From NCBI GenBank assembly GCA_028280575.1, contig JANQLN010000056.1, positions 1-49,413 on the forward strand: 49,413 nucleotides of DNA, given 5' to 3'. The notes under the pieces were generated by a model, which saw nothing but the letters and a program-made list of their open reading frames with translations, did not search any database and was not told the origin of the DNA. This document shows, in pieces, positions 44,375-49,413 of the stretch. The stretch comes from Clostridia bacterium. GTDB lineage: Bacteria > Bacillota > Clostridia > Acetivibrionales > STF1-152. Position 1 is the first letter of the stretch; every line of letters begins with the position of its first letter. The position numbers and the translations under genes were made by a program.

Positions 44375-46180
44375 TTGGAATATTTTATTAGTATAATAAT
44401 AAATGGCAATAAAGTTCAGGTTAAAGCAAAAAAGGGAGCTAATCTTTTAGAGATATTACATTCACATTCATTTGATATGGCATCTCCATGTGGGGGGAAT
44501 GGAACATGTGGCAAATGTAAGGTGAAATTAAAAGGTGCTGTGGCAAAGCCTTCAGGACAGGAGCTGGATTTACTGGGGATAAATGCGGTTAAAGAAGGCT
44601 ACAGACTGGCCTGCAGAGTATTGGTGGATTCTGATATTGAAGTTGAATTGGACGGACGGGAAGCAGAAGCGAGCATTTTAACTGCCGGTAAATCAAGAAC
44701 CGTATCCCTGTCTCCGCTTGTAAGAAAAAAAAATGTCAAGCTTGATATTCCTTCTCTGGAAAATCAGGCCTCAGATTTTGAGAGGATTTTAAGTTCATTA
44801 GGTGATACTGTTGAGCTTAATTGCATAGAGCTTGTTAGAAAGCTGCCGGGCACATTGAGAAAAAGCCAATTTGACATTACTGCTGTCATGTATAATAACA
44901 AAATGACGGCAATAGAAAACGGTAATACACAAGATACCTTATATGGAATTGCTGTGGACATTGGAACTACAACCCTTGTTGCGTATTTGTATGACATTTG
45001 TACGGGGGAGAGAGTAAAGGTTCAATCAATGTTAAATCCCCAAAAGACTTTTGGTGCGGATGTTTTATCCAGGATAGATTATACAAATGGCTCCGATGAA
45101 GCCAGGAAAGAAATGAACAAAACAATAATAAATGCATTGAATGATATAATACACGAGCTCACGTCTGAAAACAGTATAATACCAGACAATATATATGAAA
45201 TGGTTTTTGTGGGAAATACAACGATGATGCATTTTTTAACGGATCTGCCTGCCAGATACATGGCAGTATCACCTTTTATACCTGTCGTTACCGCTTTACA
45301 GATTATTGATGCCGGCAAACTGAATTTGAATATCAACAAAGGTGCAATTGCCGCAGTTTATCCGTGTGTATCTGCTTATATTGGTGCCGATACTGTTGCA
45401 GCAGTCCTCTCCAGTGGAATGTACCTGGATGATAGAAATTGTCTGCTTATTGATATAGGCACAAACGGGGAAATAGTATTGGGAAATAATGAAAAACTAT
45501 ATGCCTGTTCAACAGCAGCCGGTCCTGCATTTGAAGGAGCCAACATAAAATATGGAATGGGAGGCATACATGGTTCCATAGATACTGTTTCATATGATCA
45601 AGGCCTTGAATATACAACTATCGGAGGCAAAAAGGCTGAAGGGATATGTGGTTCCGGCCTGGTAGATGCTGTTTCGGTTATGCTTGAGCAGGGTGTTATA
45701 GATGAAACAGGCAGGATACCTGATGAAGATGAGATAGCCCAGACAGCTTTGCCTTTGGCGGACAGGATTATTGAAGAAGAGGGAAAAGGTGTGTTTGTAA
45801 TCGATAAAAACAAGGGTATAGGTATTACGCAGAAGGATATTCGAGAGCTCCAAAATGCTAAAGCTGCAATAGCTGCCGGAATAAGAACCTTGATTAAACG
45901 GTCAGGAATAAAAATGGATGACATTTCCAGGGTCTATCTGGCAGGGGGGTTTGGAAGCCATATAAATGTAAAAAGTGCGGTAAAAATCGGACTTATCCCA
46001 GCACAACTGGAAGAAAAGGTTGAATCCATAGGAAATGCTGCTGGAGAAGGCGCAATTGAAGGTCTTCTCTGTGCTGGAATGATCGATCAGGCAGTAGATA
46101 TAGCCAGAAGAATCAAATATATTGAACTATCCGGCTCACCTGATTTTGTTGACGAGTATGTTAACTGTATGCTGTTTTAG
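44375..46180 (+). CDS. RACE-type corrinoid protein reactivator (2Fe-2S ferredoxin plus ASKHA, DUF4445)
   Basis: About 601 residues from TTG 44375; GAGGG lies 10 nt upstream, while a GTG at 44366 is too close. The N-terminal plant-type ferredoxin has cysteines in ASPCGGNGTCGKCKVKLKG and GYRLACRV (four in all). The rest is the ASKHA-type domain: YGIAVDIGTTTLVAYLYD, MVFVGNTTMMHFL, LIDIGTNGEIVLG and VYLAGGFGSHINVKSAVKIG. RACE proteins use ATP and a low-potential electron to reactivate cobalt in corrinoid methyltransferase systems. No corrinoid protein or methyltransferase lies in the window, so the partner is encoded elsewhere. Confidence 0.88.
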   Translation: MEYFISIIINGNKVQVKAKKGANLLEILHSHSFDMASPCGGNGTCGKCKVKLKGAVAKPSGQELDLLGINAVKEGYRLACRVLVDSDIEVELDGREAEASILTAGKSRTVSLSPLVRKKNVKLDIPSLENQASDFERILSSLGDTVELNCIELVRKLPGTLRKSQFDITAVMYNNKMTAIENGNTQDTLYGIAVDIGTTTLVAYLYDICTGERVKVQSMLNPQKTFGADVLSRIDYTNGSDEARKEMNKTIINALNDIIHELTSENSIIPDNIYEMVFVGNTTMMHFLTDLPARYMAVSPFIPVVTALQIIDAGKLNLNINKGAIAAVYPCVSAYIGADTVAAVLSSGMYLDDRNCLLIDIGTNGEIVLGNNEKLYACSTAAGPAFEGANIKYGMGGIHGSIDTVSYDQGLEYTTIGGKKAEGICGSGLVDAVSVMLEQGVIDETGRIPDEDEIAQTALPLADRIIEEEGKGVFVIDKNKGIGITQKDIRELQNAKAAIAAGIRTLIKRSGIKMDDISRVYLAGGFGSHINVKSAVKIGLIPAQLEEKVESIGNAAGEGAIEGLLCAGMIDQAVDIARRIKYIELSGSPDFVDEYVNCMLF

Positions 46181-46357
46181 TTCTGTAACATTCAGAAAGG
46201 GCTAACGCCTGTCTATAATCAGATAAAAAAGTGAATATAAGTATTTGCCTTATCAATATTCAATTTAATATTTTTTAGTATTGTGTTTACTTGGTTTACA
46301 TAAGGGTAAATATTTTATGGTTTTAAGTTAATTTCTTTTTTTTGGGGAGGAATGAAA

Positions 46358-47815
46358 GTGATTATCAAAACAAGAAAAATGGAAAATATTTTGGAATTTA
46401 TGGAGAAGCAGAATATTGATTCAATCAAAATTCTTAGGCAAAGGGAAAAAAATATCCTGGCAAAAAGGTTGATAGATCTGGGATTGGGCGTTTACAGCGG
46501 CAAAGCTGATATAAGATTGATATTGAAAAGTATTTTCAATCTTGCTACACAGGTAAGCAGTTTTGATTTAAAGCTTGTTTTTTATAGTGGCAGAATTAAA
46601 ACCATGACGGAAAATTTGAGTAAAATGGCTGAAACAGTCTATGGAGCTTTTGAGGAAACAACATCTGCGGTTACACAGATTACGGATTCGAATACTGAAA
46701 TGTCAACATCTCTTTCAAATATATCATCTAAATCCCATGTGCTTGCTGAGAATACAAATAAAGGTATTAAAATGATTGATGGAATAAAAGGAGAGACAAG
46801 TCAGGTACTAAAGCTTTCCGGTAGCATGAGCCAGGACGTCAAATCCTTGATCAGTATTGTGGAAAAGATTAAGGATGCAGTGAGCGGCATTTATGAAATA
46901 TCTGATCAAACCAATCTTTTATCTTTAAATGCTTCCATAGAGGCAGCAAGGGCAGGAGAGGCAGGAAAAGGATTTGCCGTAGTAGCGGGAGAGATCAGAA
47001 AGCTTTCCGAAACTACTAAAACACTTCTTAATTCAATGGACGGGCTGCTGGGAGATATTAATAATGCTTCAGCCAAAAGCTCGGAAAGTGTAGATAAAAC
47101 TGTAATATCGTTAAACAATGTCAATGCTGAAATAGAATCAATGGCAGATGTAATGAATGAAAACTATAAGACACTGGAGGATATAACAGACAATCTCCAC
47201 AGCATTTCTGCATATGGTGAGCAAATGAATGCTTCAATGGAGGAAGTATCGGCAGCTATGCATACTGTGGGCAACGATGCCGGAGATATTAATATTATGT
47301 CAACAGAACTTGAAAATGTCAGTAAAGATATATTTAAGCTTGCGGATACAATGAGCGAGGTGGAAGAGGATATGGAATTTTTAACCAATAAATCCGGAAA
47401 GCTTGCGGTAAATAAAAACTACGGCCTTTCAAATAATGATTTTATAGAAAATATAAAAAAAGCGATTGAAGCTCATGTCAGCTGGGTGAATGTGTTGGAA
47501 AATATGGCAAAAACCAATACTTTGCAGCCTATACAGACAAATGACCACAAGTGTGGATTCGGGCATTTCTATTATGGAGTAAAACCCACCAACCCACGTA
47601 TAACAAATCTTTGGAGCAGTGTTGAAGAAGTACATTCCCGGCTTCACAGAAAAGCCGATAGTATAATAGACATCATCAATAAAGGCAGCGGCAAAAATGA
47701 TGCAATTAAAGTTTTGGACGAGGCAAATAATCTTTCGGAAAAAATAATTGGCATATTCAGCAACATGATATCTATTGCCGAAAAAATGAATGAAAATGAT
47801 GAAAAGGTATTCTGA
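46358..47815 (+). CDS. Cytoplasmic methyl-accepting chemotaxis protein with C-terminal CZB domain
   Basis: About 485 residues from GTG 46358, 7 nt after GGGGAGG; the ATG at 46352 is only 1 nt from that site. There is no membrane segment, so the receptor is cytosolic. The signalling hairpin is visible ([20 protein letters not shown] then [19 protein letters not shown]). The C-terminal ~120 residues match the chemoreceptor zinc-binding (CZB) domain: [17 protein letters not shown] and HSRLH provide the 3-His/1-Cys pattern. CZB domains sense zinc or oxidants such as hypochlorous acid in other bacteria. The N-terminal 80 residues are of unknown type. No che genes are nearby. Confidence 0.88.
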   Translation: MIIKTRKMENILEFMEKQNIDSIKILRQREKNILAKRLIDLGLGVYSGKADIRLILKSIFNLATQVSSFDLKLVFYSGRIKTMTENLSKMAETVYGAFEETTSAVTQITDSNTEMSTSLSNISSKSHVLAENTNKGIKMIDGIKGETSQVLKLSGSMSQDVKSLISIVEKIKDAVSGIYEISDQTNLLSLNASIEAARAGEAGKGFAVVAGEIRKLSETTKTLLNSMDGLLGDINNASAKSSESVDKTVISLNNVNAEIESMADVMNENYKTLEDITDNLHSISAYGEQMNASMEEVSAAMHTVGNDAGDINIMSTELENVSKDIFKLADTMSEVEEDMEFLTNKSGKLAVNKNYGLSNNDFIENIKKAIEAHVSWVNVLENMAKTNTLQPIQTNDHKCGFGHFYYGVKPTNPRITNLWSSVEEVHSRLHRKADSIIDIINKGSGKNDAIKVLDEANNLSEKIIGIFSNMISIAEKMNENDEKVF

Positions 47816-47827
47816 ATACAAGGTCAT

Positions 47828-47869
47828 AATTCTCTGCAATATGATTTTTAGAACATATTGCAGAGAATT
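47828..47869. terminator. Perfect hairpin after the chemoreceptor gene
   Basis: AATTCTCTGCAATATG (47828-47843) pairs exactly with CATATTGCAGAGAATT (47854-47869), 16 bp with a 10-nt loop, 13 nt after the stop codon. The T-run is missing, so it may be a terminator working poorly or an mRNA 3' end stabiliser. Confidence 0.6.
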
Positions 47870-48028
47870 GAAAAGTTCCATATAGTGAGTCATGCAGGCT
47901 GTAATATGGGGAAAAATGAATTTGCTTACCGGCAGCTAGGAATAATAGGAAGAAATACCTATTGATACATATAGCATTATATGGTAACATATATATATGA
48001 GAGGTTTCACAAAAATAATCATGCCTGA

Positions 48029-48103
48029 TACTACAACGAAAACTGCTTCAAAATAAGAGTTCCAGCCTCAGTCAACATTAAAAGCGGAAGTTTTCGCGTA
48101 GTA
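48029..48103. repeat. Imperfect inverted repeat upstream of the TIR gene
   Basis: TACTACAACGAAAACTGCTT (48029-48048) pairs imperfectly with the arm at 48082-48103 (AAGCGGAAGTTTTCGCGTA then GTA), about 16 matching pairs with small bulges. The loop is 33 nt. It lies 90 nt before the TIR gene. The remainder of the gap 47870-48193 shows no gene. Confidence 0.6.
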
Positions 48104-48193
48104 CAAAAAACAAACTTTTTAACATTCAATTAATTTTTTCTTTAGTTAATTTAAAGTATTTTACCGGAATATTAATGGGGAGTGTGAAAACGT

Positions 48194-49081
48194 ATGAATA
48201 AGGTTTTTATCAGTCATTCATCAATTGACAGATCTCTAGCCGAAAAACTGGTCGATTTACTGGAAAACATGGGTGTTATGTCCCAAAATATTTTTTGCTC
48301 CTCCGTAGAGGGATACGGTGTTCCACTAGGTGAAGACTTTCTCCAGAGAATTAAGATGGAGCTTGACGAGAGTATAATGGTGCTGCTTCTTTTTTCAAAA
48401 AATTATTACTCAAGCCCCATATGCTTATGTGAAATGGGAGCCGTATGGGTCAAAACTATTTTGCATGTACCGGTTTTGGTTCCGCCGTTTAGTTTTAGAG
48501 ACATAAAGGGAGTAGCAACTCTTACGCAAGGCCTGATTATCAATGATAAAAAAGGACTGAACAGTTTGTATGAAAAAGTTAAAACACAATTAAATCTTGA
48601 CGAAATAAATATAAACTGTTGGGAAAGAAAAAGGGACAAATTTATTAGCGAATTACTTACAGATATAGAAAAAACAGATTATGAATTATTGGAGCCGGCT
48701 AATTCCAGTAATTATGCCCAGCTTGAATTTGATTCCGTAATCAGGGATGTAAGAGACAAACTCAATAAGCTGCCTTGGATTGTGAGAAAAGGGCTGTATT
48801 ATCATTTTGCAGATAAGGAATTTACCCTTGATCCTGATGATGAAGATATGAACAGCTATGCAATGGAAGCTTCTTTGGATGATTATCTTTTGATTGACGG
48901 TAAATGGATAACACTGAATTTTAGGGATCCAAAGCTCAGGAAAGCCGTAGAGGCAATCATCAGTCTGGGCAAGTTCCTGGACCATACCAATAAAGTGTTT
49001 CATAGCAATTTTGAGTATAAGTATGAAATGTGTGCCAAAATTGAATCCAGAAAGTTCTGGAGGCTCATGGAGCTTATGTAA
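48194..49081 (+). CDS. TIR-domain protein
   Basis: A 295-residue soluble protein. The N-terminal ~140 residues form a bacterial TIR domain: KVFISHSSIDRSLAEKLVDL, IFCSSVEGYGVPLGEDF, a strand VLLLFSKNYYSS and CLCEMGAVW with the putative catalytic Glu80. TIR domains with this Glu commonly cleave NAD+ or make cyclic ADP-ribose, and many bacterial ones are anti-phage effectors. The C-terminal ~140 residues (ending GKFLDHTNKVFHSNFEYKYE then a short helical tail) match nothing I recognise and may be a sensor or assembly part. No ThsA, nucleotide cyclase or Argonaute gene accompanies it here. Its stop codon runs straight into a family C repeat. Confidence 0.88.
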   Translation: MNKVFISHSSIDRSLAEKLVDLLENMGVMSQNIFCSSVEGYGVPLGEDFLQRIKMELDESIMVLLLFSKNYYSSPICLCEMGAVWVKTILHVPVLVPPFSFRDIKGVATLTQGLIINDKKGLNSLYEKVKTQLNLDEININCWERKRDKFISELLTDIEKTDYELLEPANSSNYAQLEFDSVIRDVRDKLNKLPWIVRKGLYYHFADKEFTLDPDDEDMNSYAMEASLDDYLLIDGKWITLNFRDPKLRKAVEAIISLGKFLDHTNKVFHSNFEYKYEMCAKIESRKFWRLMELM

Positions 49082-49160
49082 GCAATTTGCGCCTTAATCA
49101 ATTTCAAGTAAGGAGCATACTAAATGTTGTATATGCTTATTCATACTACTAAATCTAGTA
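49082..49160 (+). repeat. Palindromic element, family C, copy at the TIR stop codon
   Basis: It begins at GCAATTTGC, which shares the A of the TAA stop codon, and aligns with 29093-29174 through GCATACTAAAT, the GCTTATT centre and CTAAATCTAGTA. Its right arm is missing: where that arm should begin (CTAGTA), the 165-bp inverted-repeat element at 49155 starts. Confidence 0.85.
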
Positions 49161-49319
49161 CCCAACACCGTAAATACGCGACCATAGATTGGAGTAGGTT
49201 TTTTCGTAGTGCAAGGCGGAGGAGGTGCAAATATCGAGATATTTAATCCGACGACAACGAAGAAATACGGAAAAATATGCTTCAATATGTGGTTGTGTAT
49301 TTACGGTGTTGGGTACTAG
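49155..49319. mobile_element. MITE-like element with 23-bp perfect terminal inverted repeats
   Basis: A 165-bp element. The left terminus CTAGTACCCAACACCGTAAA (continuing TAC) at 49155-49177 is exactly complementary to the right terminus 49297-49319. The inner 119 nt hold no credible gene. On the minus strand the inside contains CTTCGTTGTCGTCGG, closely matching the family A repeat's CTTCGTTGTCGTCA, so the two are related. It looks non-autonomous; no transposase is present in the window. Confidence 0.75.
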
Positions 49320-49413
49320 TACTCTATTCCATAAATCCATACCAGCATTTTGCGGCATATTTTCCCATATTGCTTCGTTGTCGTCAATCGCAATACGTCA
49401 GTATTACTCAATC
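49314..49413 (+). repeat. Dispersed repeat, family A, copy 2, cut by the window end
   Basis: 49314-49386 is identical to 17825-17897 at 72 of 73 positions. It overlaps the right end of the inverted-repeat element through TACTAG. After GTCGTCA the sequence differs from copy 1 and begins another palindrome (AATAC-GTCA-GTATT at about 49391) that runs toward the window edge. Confidence 0.93.

Noticed and set aside
47828..47869. Hairpin after the chemoreceptor as another repeat-family member
   Set aside because: It shares no linker or arm sequence with families A-C; the position after a stop codon fits an mRNA end better.
48194..49081. Thoeris system
   Set aside because: Only the TIR part is visible; no ThsA-like gene lies upstream, and the downstream side is outside the window.

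Overview
The window reads as a chromosomal segment of an anaerobic, spore-forming Firmicute of class Clostridia. Evidence: AT-rich intergenic DNA with consensus sigma-A promoters, AGGAGG-type ribosome sites and frequent TTG/GTG starts; sporulation genes (yaaL-like DUF2508 plus bofA, yabG, veg, a SipL-type SPOCS/LysM protein, a CotS-type coat protein); a four-subunit pyruvate:ferredoxin oxidoreductase; formate-tetrahydrofolate ligase; and a RACE-type corrinoid activator. A cellulolytic cluster III-like clostridium is a reasonable guess, but this is inference. No rRNA, tRNA, CRISPR array, complete transposase or prophage was seen.

Layout. 1-6.4 kb: a LacI-type regulator and a sugar/polyol operon (FGGY kinase, GatD-like zinc dehydrogenase, GatZ-like protein, aldo/keto reductase). 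6.5-9.4 kb: a membrane thiol-redox protein with two thioredoxin-like CxxC domains and a CcdA-like membrane part, a small unknown protein, and a DUF2225 protein. 9.5-16 kb, minus strand: gltB-gltD glutamate synthase with its own promoter and a leader of about 375 nt. 16-17.8 kb: a membrane protein, an S-layer-homology protein and a YflT-like stress protein. 18.3-26.2 kb: an accessory carbohydrate cluster with two Gfo/Idh/MocA dehydrogenases, a TIM-barrel isomerase, an AraC regulator, an amidohydrolase and two DegT-type PLP aminotransferases, with a decayed regulator gene between the aminotransferases. 26.3-28.9 kb: VanW-family protein, DUF2508 protein, BofA. 29-32.4 kb: porCDAB. 32.5-36.6 kb: GT-C glycosyltransferase, CotS-like protein, fhs. 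36.8-40.2 kb: yabG-veg-sipL. 40.8-44 kb, minus strand: gltX-glnS. 44.4-47.8 kb: RACE protein and a cytoplasmic chemoreceptor with a zinc-binding CZB domain. 48.2-49.1 kb: a TIR-domain protein.

The most unusual content is intergenic. At least four related or co-located families of palindromic elements recur at the start of the window, at 17.8-18.1, 29.1, 40.4-40.7, 44.3 and 49.1-49.4 kb. One module has a 10-bp stem whose two copies (17.95 and 40.54 kb) differ by two compensatory base-pair changes, followed at identical spacing by the same 11-mer TACCTTGATTC. A 73-nt block occurs almost identically at 17.8 and 49.3 kb, each time leading into a different hairpin. Another family sits in the untranslated leader of porCDAB, just upstream of the RACE gene, and directly on the stop codon of the TIR gene. 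This looks like a modular structured DNA or RNA element with conserved linkers and changing stems.

The second candidate system is the dehydrogenase/aminotransferase cluster at 18.3-26.2 kb. Oxidation of a sugar or cyclitol to a ketone followed by PLP transamination is the known logic of amino-sugar and aminocyclitol pathways, but the substrate cannot be read from the sequence.
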